Positions 8,920-18,603 are shown, counted from the first letter of the stretch. The stretch is 64,000 bases of DNA from Lewinella sp. IMCC34183 (GCF_003390915.1 NZ_QMEM01000008.1:186001-250000); one strand, 5' to 3'. Made by a program: numbers and translations. Notes: a model not told the origin generated them from the letters alone.

Positions 8920-9113
8920 AACGCGAATTCAACTTTAGTACGGGTAGGTAAGCACGCCCGCCAAGTAAAGTTTCGATTGTTCGGCAGATTTGGATTTGGA
9001 AGTTCCGCCAGCTGCGGCTATCTTGGGCACGAATACGGTATAAACCGTTTAAGAAACCTAGTCGATCCTGCAACTTTTCGACGGGCCATAAACACCCAAT
9101 TTAAGCCTTAGAG

Positions 9114-9371
9114 ATGGCCCCACCGGAAGAATACCGCCAGTACTGGCGCGCGAATCTACGGTACTTAGCAATACTTCTTACGATATGGTTTGCCGTCAGC
9201 TTCTGCTGCGGCATACTTTTTGCAGACGAACTCAATCGATTGCGTATTGGAGGAGCCAAGCTCGGCTTCTGGTTCGCCCAGCAGGGTAGCATCTACGTTT
9301 TCGTAGTGCTCATCTTCGTTTACGTATACCTCATGAACCGCCTAGACGAGAAATATGGGGTGGGGGAGTAA
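9114..9371 (+). CDS. DUF4212 small subunit of a sodium:solute symporter
   Basis: An 85-aa protein with two transmembrane helices, matching the DUF4212 (TIGR03647) family: an N-terminal EYRQYWRANLRYLAILLTIWFAVSF and a C-terminal YVFVVLIFVYVYLMNRLDEKYGV. These small proteins are encoded immediately before a large SSS-family symporter, as here (18-nt gap), and are taken to be its accessory subunit. Confidence 0.92.
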   Translation: MAPPEEYRQYWRANLRYLAILLTIWFAVSFCCGILFADELNRLRIGGAKLGFWFAQQGSIYVFVVLIFVYVYLMNRLDEKYGVGE

Positions 9372-9389
9372 TTCTGCAAGCAACCACTG

Positions 9390-11186
9390 ATGGACGTACA
9401 AACCTGGACCTACCTCATCGTGGGCGCCACCTTCCTGCTCTACATCGGCATTGCCGTCTGGGCCCGCGCCGGCTCCACCCAGGAGTTCTACGTTGCCGGC
9501 GGCGGCGTACACCCGGTCGCTAACGGTATGGCCACGGCCGCCGACTGGATGAGCGCTGCCAGCTTCATCTCCATGGCCGGTATCATCAGCTTCGCCGGCT
9601 ACGACGGGGCCGTGTATCTCATGGGCTGGACGGGCGGATACGTTCTTCTGGCGCTGTTGCTCGCCCCCTACCTGCGGAAATTCGGCAAATTCACGGTTCC
9701 GGACTTCATCGGCGACCGTTACTACTCCAACGTCGCGCGCACCGTGGCCGTCATCTGTGCCATCATCGTCAGCTTCACCTACGTGGCGGGACAAATGCGC
9801 GGCGTCGGCCTGGTGTTCTCCCGCTTCCTCGAGGTAGAGATCAACACCGGGGTGTACATCGGTACCGTGGTCGTCTTTTTCTACGCCATCATGGGCGGCA
9901 TGAAGGGCATCACCTACACCCAGGTCGCTCAGTACTGCGTCCTCATCTTCGCCTACATGGTGCCGGCCATCTTCATCTCCCTGCAGATGACCGACAATAT
10001 TCTCCCCCAGCTCGGCTTCATTTCGGAGGTCAACGACGGGTCCGGCCTGGCCCTTCTCGACAAGCTCGACCAGCTCCACAGCGACCTCGGATTCGCGGAA
10101 TACACGGACGGCACCAAGACCACGATCGACGTTTTCGCCATCACCCTCGCCCTGATGGCGGGCACCGCGGGACTGCCGCACGTGATCGTCCGCTTCTTCA
10201 CCGTGCCGCGGGTCCGCGACGCGCGCATCAGCGCCGGCTGGGCCCTGCTCTTTATCGCTATCCTGTACACCACGGCACCGGCCATCGCGGCCTTCGCTCG
10301 TACCAATCTCATCACTACGATCTCCGACCGCCCCTACACCGAGCTGCCCCCCTGGTTCAGCAAGTGGGAGGAAACCGCCCTGGTAGCCTGGGTGGACAAG
10401 AACGACGACGGCCGGCTGCAGTACCACCCCGGCCCGCCCTTCGTCGGGCCCGTGGACCAGCAGCGGGACGGCGGCGGCGCGCGGGTGCAGGGGAACTACG
10501 GACAGGCCCTTCTCAACAACGCACCGACCGACAATGCCAACGAGGTATACATCGACCGCGACATCATGGTGCTGGCCAATCCGGAGATTGCCCGGCTCCC
10601 CGCCTGGATCATCGCCCTGGTTGCCGCCGGTGGCCTGGCCGCGGCCCTTTCGACGGCAGCCGGCCTGCTGCTGGTCATCTCCACCGCCGTAAGCCGCGAC
10701 CTGATGCGCAAGCAGATCAAGCCCGATATGAGCGAGGCCGAAGAGCTATGGTGGGCCCGCGGTGGCGCGGCGGCGGCGGTACTGGTGGCCGCCTACTTCG
10801 GGGTCAACCCGCCCGGTTTCGTGGCAGCAACGGTGGCCCTGGCGTTCGGACTCGCCGCGGCCAGCTTCTTCCCGGCCATCGTGCTCGGGATCTTCGACAA
10901 GCGGATGAACCGGGAAGGAGCGATCTCCGGCATGGTGGTGGGTACGGTGCTCATGTTCGGATACATGGCCGTGTACCGCCTTGGCTGGTTCGTCGATACC
11001 GTACCGCCCGAGAGCGAATGGTGGTTCGGTATCAGCCCCGAAGGCTTCGGTTCCGTAGGGATGATCGTCAATACGGTCATTGCCCTTGTGATCAGCCGAC
11101 TCTCTGCTCCGCCCCCGGAAGACGTACAGGATATGGTCGAGATGATCCGCATCCCGGCCGGAGCGGGTGAGGCACACGATCACTAA
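9390..11186 (+). CDS. Sodium:solute symporter, VC_2705/acetate-symporter type
   Basis: A 598-aa inner-membrane transporter of the SSS family with about 13 hydrophobic segments. Family features include EFYVAGGGVHPVANGMATAADWMSAASFISMAG at residues 31-63 and the segment ALSTAAGLLLVISTAVSRDLMRK (near residue 415-440) around the sodium site. A hydrophilic insert (about residues 325-390, with KNDDGRLQYHPGPPFVGP) is typical of the subfamily that pairs with DUF4212. Substrate is probably a small carboxylate such as acetate, inferred from the family only. Confidence 0.92.
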   Translation: MDVQTWTYLIVGATFLLYIGIAVWARAGSTQEFYVAGGGVHPVANGMATAADWMSAASFISMAGIISFAGYDGAVYLMGWTGGYVLLALLLAPYLRKFGKFTVPDFIGDRYYSNVARTVAVICAIIVSFTYVAGQMRGVGLVFSRFLEVEINTGVYIGTVVVFFYAIMGGMKGITYTQVAQYCVLIFAYMVPAIFISLQMTDNILPQLGFISEVNDGSGLALLDKLDQLHSDLGFAEYTDGTKTTIDVFAITLALMAGTAGLPHVIVRFFTVPRVRDARISAGWALLFIAILYTTAPAIAAFARTNLITTISDRPYTELPPWFSKWEETALVAWVDKNDDGRLQYHPGPPFVGPVDQQRDGGGARVQGNYGQALLNNAPTDNANEVYIDRDIMVLANPEIARLPAWIIALVAAGGLAAALSTAAGLLLVISTAVSRDLMRKQIKPDMSEAEELWWARGGAAAAVLVAAYFGVNPPGFVAATVALAFGLAAASFFPAIVLGIFDKRMNREGAISGMVVGTVLMFGYMAVYRLGWFVDTVPPESEWWFGISPEGFGSVGMIVNTVIALVISRLSAPPPEDVQDMVEMIRIPAGAGEAHDH

Positions 11187-11246
11187 TTCCCGACATCGGA
11201 TGTGTAATTGACGCGCACCGTGCATCCAGGGTGAAAAGATCCCCGT

Positions 11247-13130
11247 ATGCCCGCGCTCATTACCCTTCTCCTGCTGCTTCACTGCACCTGCGCCCTCGCC
11301 CAGGAAATTTCCCTTCCCTCCCGAATCGAGCACGTGACGGTGTACCGCGAGGGAGCCGAAATCACGCGTGCCGCTGCCTTGCGTAGCGCCCCGGGTCGCC
11401 AGACGCTGGTGTTCACCGGACTTACCGAGCACCTGGTGGAAAAGAGCATCCGGGTGAGTTCCGCCAACCCGGATCTGCTCATCCTCAGCGTCCGCTACCG
11501 CCCCTTCCTGCCCACCGCCCCGGAGGCCAGCGAGGAGAGCCGGAGTCTGGAAGGGCAACTGGAGGAGCTGGCCGGCCGCGAGCGGCAACTCCGCACCCGA
11601 CTCGGAATCGGGGAAGAAGAGGAAGCGGTGCTCGCGGCCAACCGCGACCTCGGCGGTACCGATACCGGCCTGGCCGCCGAGGACCTGGAGCGCGGGGTAG
11701 CCTACCACCGGCGTCGACTGACCGAGATCCGCCTGGAACGCCTGGCACTGACCGACAGCCTGCGCACCCTGGAAGAGCAGCGCCGGAGCCTGGCAGAAGC
11801 GCGTGCACTGGTGCTCGCCGATACCACCACCGCCGGCAGTGAGGTCGTCGTGGAAGTACGGGCGAACCGCGATGTGTCGGACAGCCTCCGGCTCACGTAC
11901 CTCGTTGCCGCGGCCGGCTGGGATCCCGTGTACGATCTGCGCGTCAGCGAACTGGATCAGCCCCTCGACTTCAGCTACCGGGCGCTAGTACGCCAGCAAT
12001 CCGGGGAAGACTGGGACCGCGTACGCCTCACGCTTTCTACCGGAAATCCGGCCCGGTCCAACCGCACCCCCGAACTGCAGACCTGGCACCTCGCGCCCTA
12101 CCTCCAGCCGCCTACCTACGACCTGAGCGATCCGGGACTGGTGGTCACTGGTCTGCCGGAGGTAACCGGCCGCGTCACGGACGATAGCGGTACTGCCCTG
12201 ATCGGTGCTACCGTAGCGGTGGTCGGAAGCAGCAGCGGTACCGTTACCGATCTGGACGGTAACTACACCCTAAAGCTTTCGGAAGGCGCCCGGCAATTGC
12301 GGGTTTCCTACGCGGGCTATACCGAGCGTACCGTGGACATAACCGGCGACCGTATGAATATCCAACTGTTCGAGTTGAGCTCGTCCCTTGAGGAAGTAGT
12401 AGTGGTAGGGTACGGTCGCAGCCAAAATCTTGTCGGACAACTCTCCGGTCAGGTTGCCGGCCTTGCTACGCGGTCCGCCAATGCGCCGCCGTCGGTGCCG
12501 GTCACCGTGGAGCAACGTCCGACCACCCGGACCTACACCATCGACCTGACCTACACCATCCCCGACGGGGGATCCGAACGCTCCGTCGAGGTACAACGTT
12601 TCCGGGTGCCGGCGACGTACCGGCACGTAACGGTACCGAAGGTTGACCCCCGGGTATACCTGTCGGCCACCGTGCACGACTGGGAGCGGTACGAGTTATT
12701 GAGCGGGGACGTTCAACTCATCGTAGGGGGCACCTACCTGGGGTCTTCGCGGCTGGACGTCGATCAGACGGCGGACAGCCTGGTGTTCTCCCTGGGCGTA
12801 GATCCGGACGTTGTGATCCGGCGCGAGCCCGCGGAGCGCTTCGTCGAACGGGGCGGCCTGTTCGGTAACAAGCGGGAGGTATGGCGCGGCTGGGAGCTGC
12901 GGGCACGCAATACTAAAGGTATACCGGTTGACCTGACGGTAATCGATCAGGTGCCCGTAAGCGCCGACGGTAGCGTGAGCGTGGAATCGGAGATCGACGA
13001 TTCGGCAGCCTACGATCCGGAAACCGGTGAGTTGCAGTGGCGCCTGAACCTGGCCCCGGGCACCGAGTGGACGGCGGAATTCGGGTACCGGGTACGGTAC
13101 AGTACCTCCGGCCCGCTGTTCCTGGAATAG
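11247..13130 (+). CDS. DUF4139 (MuiA-family) protein with inserted carboxypeptidase-regulatory domain
   Basis: A 627-aa exported protein. After a signal peptide (ending LAQ near residue 19) come a DUF4140-like N-terminal domain (IEHVTVYREGAEITR), a coiled-coil region (about 100-190), and a DUF4139 domain to the C-terminus (SGEDWDRVRLTLSTGNP, then FRVPATYRHVTVPKVDPRVYL through ELQWRLNLAPGTEW). Within DUF4139, about residues 304-405, sits a CarboxypepD_reg-like beta-sandwich (VTGRVTDDSGTALIGATV) followed by EEVVVVGYGRSQN, the sequence type seen at the plug boundary of SusC-like TonB receptors. The protein has no beta-barrel of its own. Function unknown; a surface or periplasmic assembly role is possible. 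Confidence 0.8.
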   Translation: MPALITLLLLLHCTCALAQEISLPSRIEHVTVYREGAEITRAAALRSAPGRQTLVFTGLTEHLVEKSIRVSSANPDLLILSVRYRPFLPTAPEASEESRSLEGQLEELAGRERQLRTRLGIGEEEEAVLAANRDLGGTDTGLAAEDLERGVAYHRRRLTEIRLERLALTDSLRTLEEQRRSLAEARALVLADTTTAGSEVVVEVRANRDVSDSLRLTYLVAAAGWDPVYDLRVSELDQPLDFSYRALVRQQSGEDWDRVRLTLSTGNPARSNRTPELQTWHLAPYLQPPTYDLSDPGLVVTGLPEVTGRVTDDSGTALIGATVAVVGSSSGTVTDLDGNYTLKLSEGARQLRVSYAGYTERTVDITGDRMNIQLFELSSSLEEVVVVGYGRSQNLVGQLSGQVAGLATRSANAPPSVPVTVEQRPTTRTYTIDLTYTIPDGGSERSVEVQRFRVPATYRHVTVPKVDPRVYLSATVHDWERYELLSGDVQLIVGGTYLGSSRLDVDQTADSLVFSLGVDPDVVIRREPAERFVERGGLFGNKREVWRGWELRARNTKGIPVDLTVIDQVPVSADGSVSVESEIDDSAAYDPETGELQWRLNLAPGTEWTAEFGYRVRYSTSGPLFLE

Positions 13131-13183
13131 GTGGAAGCAGCCCGTAGACGTACCTTGTCGATCCACAACTATCCCACAATTCC

Positions 13184-14275
13184 GTGAGTATCGACCGCCT
13201 CTACATTGCCGCCACCTCCCAGCACGTGGGTAAGACCACCTGTACCCTGGGCCTTATGACCGCTATCCGCCAGCGGGGCTACAAGGTCGGGTATTGTAAA
13301 CCCGTCGGCCAGGAGTGGGTCGAACTTAATGACCTGCAGGTAGACAAGGACGCGTTGCTCTTCGCCCGGGGTATGGATTTCGAACTGCGGGCGGATGTGC
13401 ACAGTCCTGTCATCATCGGCAGTGGGGTAACGGCCAACTACCTCGACGACCCCGCCCGCTACCACTTTCGTTCCGCCATCACCAAGGCAAGCCGGAAACT
13501 GCAGTCGCGCAACGACTTCGTGATCTACGAGGGTACCGGGCATCCCGGCGTCGGCAGCGTATGCGATGTAAGCAACGCTCAGGTGGCACAGCTGCTCGAC
13601 GCCCCCGTGGTCATGATCGTCGAAGGCGGCATCGGCAGCACCATCGATAAACTGAATATGAACCTAGCCATGTTCCGGGAGCGGCGCGTACCGGTGCGGG
13701 GGGTCATCGTCAACAAGACCCTGCCCGCCAAGCTGGAAAAGGTGCGGCACTACGTCAGCAAGTACCTGGAGAAGACGGGAATCCCCCTGCTCGGCGTGTT
13801 GCCCTTCGAGAAGATCCTTTCCAACCCGATCATGTCCTCCATCCGCCACAGCCTGCAGGGGCGTACCCTCATGAATCGCGACGGGCTGAATAACCAGGTA
13901 GAGAATATTGCCAGTGGCAGCCTGCTCGCCCAAGAGGAGGTCGAGAACCTGAAAAACCTCCTGGTGATCGTGAGTCACCGCCGGCTTTACGAGGCCCTGA
14001 CCGCCCTGCAGATTATCCTCGAGGACCGCAACCTGCCGGGCACCACCATCTCGGGCGTGGTGGTCACGGGTATTTCGGAGGAGTCACCCGAGCTGCCCTA
14101 CACCGAATTTCTGCAGCAACACAAAATCCCGGTTGTGGCCTGTCCCCTCGATACCTACGGGGCGGCCGTCCGCATCAGCCAGATGGAGGTGAAGATCAAC
14201 CTCAAAACCCCCTGGAAGATCGGCCGGGCGGTGGAGCTTATCGAGCAGCACATCAATATGGACCTGCTGCTCTAG
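13184..14275 (+). CDS. BioD/Pta-like P-loop ATPase with DRTGG domain
   Basis: A 363-aa protein starting with GTG. The N-terminal half is a dethiobiotin-synthetase/CobQ-like P-loop domain (ATSQHVGKTTCTLGL at residues 8-22, and YEGTGHPGVGSVCDVSNAQVAQLL), and the C-terminal half resembles the DRTGG domain of the same region of phosphotransacetylase. The acetyl-transferring domain of Pta is absent, so it is a free-standing regulator or ligase-like protein, not Pta. A TACCTTGT element precedes it. Its exact role is not known. Confidence 0.75.
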   Translation: MSIDRLYIAATSQHVGKTTCTLGLMTAIRQRGYKVGYCKPVGQEWVELNDLQVDKDALLFARGMDFELRADVHSPVIIGSGVTANYLDDPARYHFRSAITKASRKLQSRNDFVIYEGTGHPGVGSVCDVSNAQVAQLLDAPVVMIVEGGIGSTIDKLNMNLAMFRERRVPVRGVIVNKTLPAKLEKVRHYVSKYLEKTGIPLLGVLPFEKILSNPIMSSIRHSLQGRTLMNRDGLNNQVENIASGSLLAQEEVENLKNLLVIVSHRRLYEALTALQIILEDRNLPGTTISGVVVTGISEESPELPYTEFLQQHKIPVVACPLDTYGAAVRISQMEVKINLKTPWKIGRAVELIEQHINMDLLL

Positions 14276-14489
14276 GTAGGATTGGTGCGTTGGTAATTTA
14301 GTGTGATGACGCGGTAGGCGTCACTGCGGAAGCATACGCCGTCGTCGCATACGCTGCGCACACGCGGGCATGCGCGAAGCCGGTACTTTGACAAGCTAGC
14401 TAACGGATCACCGGCCCAGCGCAAGCCAGGCGCGGCATCAGCAATAACCAACGCAGCAATTCACCCACCCACCAACTCACTAATTCCCC

Positions 14490-15800
14490 CTACTTAGCCT
14501 CCAGCTCCTCAATGGGAGACCCGACGCTATTCAGCTTGGCCAGGTAATCGTCTCGGACGCGAAAGAACTCGGGCAGGTACTCCTCGGGCATGGGCTCGGC
14601 GTCCTGGAAGTCCATTTTGGTGTGGTCGACCTGTTTGCCGTTGTCCCAGAAGCGGAAGCAAACGTGGGGGCCGGTGGCCAGGCCGGTGGAACCGACGTAG
14701 CCGATGACCTCGCCCTGGCTCACGCGCTTGCCCACGACCATGCCGGGGGCCCGCTTCTGCATGTGCAGGTACTGGGTATCGAAGCGCTTGTCGTGGTGGA
14801 TCTTTACGAAAATGCCGTTACCGCGGGTCCGGCCCGAACGGTTGATGACGCCGTCGGCCACGGCTACGATCGGCGTACCGTAGGGGGCGGCATAGTCGGT
14901 GCCGAGGTGCGGCTTGACGCGGCGCTGTACCGGGTGGAAGCGGCGCAGGTTGTACCGGCTGCTGATGCGGCTGTAGCGAACGGGAGCCTTCAGGAAGGTA
15001 GACTTCATGGGTTGCCCGTCGAGGCCGAAGTAGCCCGTCTGGGTGCTGTCTTCGCTCACGAAGTAGAGGGCGTAGATATCCTTGCCGCCGGTGCTGTAGC
15101 GGGCGGCCCGTACGCGGCCGAAGCCCGCTTCTTTTTCTTCCACAAATTCCTGTTCGTAGACGAGCTGGAAGGCGTCGCCCTGCTGTACGTGGTAAAAGTC
15201 GACCGACCACTGGAGGGCGTCTTCCATCTTATCGGTAAGCGCGAAACTGTGTCCGGCGCCCACCATGGCATTCCACAGGGAAGACTCCACCTTGCCGGCG
15301 GCCAGTCCCTCACGAATGACCACGGGCAGCTCCCGGTATTCGTCCAGGCCGGTGCCCTGCAGGTCGAGCCGCAGGTACCGGTACACGGTGGGGGAGTAGA
15401 TGAGGAAGTCGGGGCCCTCGGTATCGGGGTCGTCCAGGATCTGGTAGGTACGGCCAGCGCGGAGGTTGCGCACGTCGAGCATTTCGTTGAAGTTGCTGGA
15501 GGCGGTGTAGGCCTGCTGGGGCGCGAGGCCTTCGCCGAGCAGGATGTCGCCTAGCGTCTGACCGAACAGGATGGTGTCCTGGTCGATGGAAAAGGTATCC
15601 AGAGCAAGTCCGTAGCGAACCGTGGGCTCGACGATCGGAAACCCTACCGGCGTCAGCACGGGCCGGCGGGAAGTATCGGCGGGGGCGGGAGCGGAGGCGA
15701 CGAGGCCGGAAAGAATAAAGGTGCCGGCGGTGAGTAACAAACAGGCGGCGAAGAGGGGAGACAGGATCCGGCGGGTCCGAACATTAAGCGGTGATCTCAC
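14490..15800 (-). CDS. M23-family peptidoglycan endopeptidase
   Basis: A 436-aa exported protein: signal/anchor helix (about residues 10-35), a central region of two domains related to OapA/LysM-like modules of M23 proteins, and a C-terminal LytM domain with the zinc ligands HLGTDYAAP, QYLHMQ and GPHVCFRFW. Bacterial M23 enzymes of this architecture cut peptidoglycan cross-bridges during growth or division. It stands alone, with a terminator separating it from the lipoprotein gene upstream. The 214 bases beyond its stop contain no gene, but hold a degenerate GTGAATTGGTG-type repeat shared with the region at 53780. Confidence 0.92.
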   Translation of the reverse strand: MRSPLNVRTRRILSPLFAACLLLTAGTFILSGLVASAPAPADTSRRPVLTPVGFPIVEPTVRYGLALDTFSIDQDTILFGQTLGDILLGEGLAPQQAYTASSNFNEMLDVRNLRAGRTYQILDDPDTEGPDFLIYSPTVYRYLRLDLQGTGLDEYRELPVVIREGLAAGKVESSLWNAMVGAGHSFALTDKMEDALQWSVDFYHVQQGDAFQLVYEQEFVEEKEAGFGRVRAARYSTGGKDIYALYFVSEDSTQTGYFGLDGQPMKSTFLKAPVRYSRISSRYNLRRFHPVQRRVKPHLGTDYAAPYGTPIVAVADGVINRSGRTRGNGIFVKIHHDKRFDTQYLHMQKRAPGMVVGKRVSQGEVIGYVGSTGLATGPHVCFRFWDNGKQVDHTKMDFQDAEPMPEEYLPEFFRVRDDYLAKLNSVGSPIEELEAK

Positions 15801-15823
15801 GTACTGATAGGTTTATATACTAA

Positions 15824-15850
15824 GCAGAAGGCCGAAGTCCGGCCTTCTGC
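15824..15850 (-). terminator. Stem-loop between lipoprotein gene and M23 peptidase gene
   Basis: A perfect 11-bp inverted repeat (15824-15834 and 15840-15850, 5-nt loop) lies 38 nt after the lipoprotein stop codon and 24 nt ahead of the peptidase start. The flank is AT-rich on both sides. Confidence 0.75.
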
Positions 15851-15888
15851 AAATATATAACTTATTCGTTCCCGCGCTTAGTGCATGC

Positions 15889-17352
15889 CTACGGGGTTCG
15901 TACGCGGGTAGTTTCCTGGATCCAGCAACCTACGGTGTAGGTGGATCCCACCTCGATACCACGCTGAAATACGTCGGCCCGCGACGGCATATACTGGGTG
16001 TACCGTCCGATGAGCTGGTTGGCCTTGCCGGCCACGGAACCATCGACGGATTTGGCCTTCTGCCACATGTCAATGGCGGGCCATACCACCACCTGGCTGT
16101 CGAAGCCGGTGCCGGGGCCGCAAAGCGGACCGCTGCTGGCGTACAGGGTACCGATCAGCATGTAGGCTTCCCCGTTCGAGCCGTTGGCCTGAATGGCGCG
16201 GCGGGCCAGTGCGCGGGCCTGGCTGAAGTTGCGCAGGTTGCCGTAATAGACCTTGGCGGCCGTCAGGAGATAGCGGCTGCGGCGTTCGGCATCGTCGGTT
16301 TCCTCGGCGGCCTGCTCGAAGAGGCGGATGGCTTCGGTCGACTGGTTGTTTTTCAGGGCGTCGTAGGCCTGGCGCAGGGTGCTTCCGCCCGAGCTCGTTT
16401 CGGCAACAACCTGGCAGTTATCCTCGTAGGCCTTGCGGACGCGGGCAAATTCGGGCAGGTCCTGGGCGCAGTCGGCCCACTGCAGGCGGGAGAAGGCGGT
16501 GGTGATGGCGTCGCAGTCGGTGGGGTTCGCCTCAAAGTCGGGGTAGTACTCGTCCACGTAGTACTGGCAATCGTAAAACCCCTTCACGGTTTCGAAGTAC
16601 TGCAGGCTGCTGGGGGCGTAGGCCTGGATGGCCTGCCACGCCTGGCAGTCGGTGCCCTGGCATTCGGCCAGTCCTTTTTCCAGGCGGGTCTTCAGGGCGG
16701 TCACTACTTCCTTGGCCTCGGCGTCGTTGATCTTTCCGGCCTCGTGCTGGTCGACAACCAGCCGCGACATGGGGTTGATGACGAAGTATTGCAGGTCTTC
16801 GGGTCCGTCCATGTCGATACTCTCCTTAAACAGGGCGTAGATCTCGTCCTCGGTCGCCGACCCCGCGTACGTATAGTAGCTATCGAAGGCCTGCATGGCG
16901 GCCATGTACCCGTCTCCGGCATAACATTCCCGGGCCTGCTCGTAGAGCATCAGGATCGTATCGCCGTACATCTGACGCTTTTCTGGATTCTCCTGGATCA
17001 GGTTGTTGTAGAAGGCCACGCCGTCGGTGTAGACGGTGGGGCGGCGGCCATCGGCGGCGGGACTTACGGCGTATACCTTGCGCCAGGTTTGCATGGCGCG
17101 ATCCATCTCGTTGGCCTTTAGCGCATTACGGTAAATGACGTAATTGGTCTCTGCGTCGTCGGGGCTGGGAGCGTCGCTGAACTTGGGGCAGGGGCTGAGG
17201 GTTTCGTCCGCCTGGGCCGGCTTGGAGGCGGTGGTCGGCGTCGGGGCCGAGGGAGTGGGCGGGGTGGAGCCGCCGGCCGTCTGCGGTGAGCATCCGGTGA
17301 CCACCGCAAGGGTCGCGGCGAGGACCAGGGTCTGGGTTAGAATTCGAATCAT
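15889..17352 (-). CDS. Lipoprotein with TPR-like repeats
   Basis: A 487-aa protein with a lipoprotein signal (lipobox VVTGC, Cys21), a Pro/Thr/Ala-rich linker (about 28-48), then a long helical region with repeated YxxA and xxxYxNLxxF patterns typical of tetratricopeptide-like repeats, including TAAKVYYGNLRNFSQARALARRAIQANGSNGEAYMLIG near the C-terminus. Cysteine-containing segments (ECYAGDGY, ECQGTDCQAW, CDAITTAFSRLQWADC) suggest disulfides. The frame stays open through to 18510 but that part only shadows serC on the other strand; ATG at 17352 gives the lipoprotein signal. Similar lipoproteins are common in Bacteroidota; no function is known. Confidence 0.8.
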   Translation of the reverse strand: MIRILTQTLVLAATLAVVTGCSPQTAGGSTPPTPSAPTPTTASKPAQADETLSPCPKFSDAPSPDDAETNYVIYRNALKANEMDRAMQTWRKVYAVSPAADGRRPTVYTDGVAFYNNLIQENPEKRQMYGDTILMLYEQARECYAGDGYMAAMQAFDSYYTYAGSATEDEIYALFKESIDMDGPEDLQYFVINPMSRLVVDQHEAGKINDAEAKEVVTALKTRLEKGLAECQGTDCQAWQAIQAYAPSSLQYFETVKGFYDCQYYVDEYYPDFEANPTDCDAITTAFSRLQWADCAQDLPEFARVRKAYEDNCQVVAETSSGGSTLRQAYDALKNNQSTEAIRLFEQAAEETDDAERRSRYLLTAAKVYYGNLRNFSQARALARRAIQANGSNGEAYMLIGTLYASSGPLCGPGTGFDSQVVVWPAIDMWQKAKSVDGSVAGKANQLIGRYTQYMPSRADVFQRGIEVGSTYTVGCWIQETTRVRTP

Positions 17353-17514
17353 GGTAAGTGAAAAATTAATACTGCTATAAGGATGCAAACCGCCGGGATG
17401 TTGACGGACGGTAAAACCAGGGTCACGGCATCGTAAATACCGCCTCCGCACCCGCGGTCCCGCCGAAACTAATGCGGGAGTAAACAATTCTATCCAGACA
17501 CTGCTAAACGGAGG

Positions 17515-17522
17515 TACTTTTG
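17515..17522 (+). promoter_or_regulatory. -7 element of serC (TACTTTTG)
   Basis: TACTTTTG matches TAnnTTTG and lies 19 nt before the serC ATG. No clear TTTG is found at the -33 position. Confidence 0.55.
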
Positions 17523-17541
17523 CCCCCGCAAACCACCCCAA

Positions 17542-18603
17542 ATGAAAAAGATAAATTTCAGCGCCGGCCCGGCCATCCTTCCCGCCAGTGTCATCACCCA
17601 GGCCGCCGCCGCGGTAGAAAACCTGGACGGGAGCGGCCTCTCCGTCCTCGAGATCAGCCACCGTTCCGACGCCTTTGACGCCGTACTCCAGGAAGCCGAG
17701 GCCCTCATCCGCGAACTGATGAACGTAGGCGACGAGTACGGGGTACTCTTCCTCTCGGGAGGTGCCAGCACGCAGTTCTTCTACACGGCCATGAACTTGC
17801 TCAACCCGGAGGAAACTGCCGGATTTCTCGACACCGGCGCCTGGTCGGCCAAGGCGATCAAGGAAACGAAACTCTTCGGCAAGGTCGACATCATCGCCAG
17901 CAGCGAGGCGGCCAACTACAATTACATCCCCCGCGATTACTCGGTACCGGAGGGCTTGAAGTACGTCCACCTCACGAGCAACAATACCATCTTCGGTACG
18001 CAGTTCCGGGACTTTCCGGAAACGGACGCCCCCCTGGTAGCCGATATGTCCTCCGACATCTTCAGCCGGCGCATTCCGCTGGAGAAGTTCGGCATCATCT
18101 ACGCCGGTGCACAGAAGAACCTCGGCCCCGCCGGCGTCACGCTGGTGATCGTACGTAAGGACCTGCTCGGTACCGTACAACGGCCCCTGCCCAGCATGCT
18201 CGACTACCGCGTGCAGATCAAGGGCGGCAGCACCTTCAACACTCCGCCGGTGTACCCCATCTACGTCATGATGCTCACCCTCCGCTGGATCAAGGAGCAG
18301 GGCGGACTCGAAGCCATGGAAAAGCACAACGAGCGCAAGGCCAAGCTCCTCTACGACGAGATCGACCGCAACCCCAGGTTCGAAGGCACCGTAGCAAACG
18401 AATACAGCCGCAGCCTGATGAACGTGACCTTCACCTGCACCGACGACGCCGATACCGATGCCTTCCTGGCGGCGGCGGAGGCCGCAGGATGCGACGGGAT
18501 CACGGGACACCGCAGCGTAGGCGGGTTCCGGGCCAGCATCTACAACAGTATGCCGTACGAGGGCGTGGAAACCCTCGTCAACGTGATGAAAAACTTCAAG
18601 TAA
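17542..18603 (+). CDS. serC: Phosphoserine aminotransferase
   Basis: This PLP enzyme converts 3-phosphohydroxypyruvate and glutamate to phosphoserine (serine synthesis) and also acts on the pyridoxine precursor. The 353-aa length is normal. Signatures are the N-terminal KINFSAGPAILP, the PLP-binding Lys192 in YAGAQKNLGPAGVT, and the C-terminal GHRSVGGFRASIYNSMP. No serA neighbour is in view. It has its own promoter and is followed by a strong stem-loop. Confidence 0.97.
   Translation: MKKINFSAGPAILPASVITQAAAAVENLDGSGLSVLEISHRSDAFDAVLQEAEALIRELMNVGDEYGVLFLSGGASTQFFYTAMNLLNPEETAGFLDTGAWSAKAIKETKLFGKVDIIASSEAANYNYIPRDYSVPEGLKYVHLTSNNTIFGTQFRDFPETDAPLVADMSSDIFSRRIPLEKFGIIYAGAQKNLGPAGVTLVIVRKDLLGTVQRPLPSMLDYRVQIKGGSTFNTPPVYPIYVMMLTLRWIKEQGGLEAMEKHNERKAKLLYDEIDRNPRFEGTVANEYSRSLMNVTFTCTDDADTDAFLAAAEAAGCDGITGHRSVGGFRASIYNSMPYEGVETLVNVMKNFK

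Noticed and set aside
17353-18510. Apparent N-terminal extension of the lipoprotein gene (open frame to 18510 on the minus strand)
   Set aside because: It lies antisense to serC, has no domain, and the lipoprotein signal begins at 17352.
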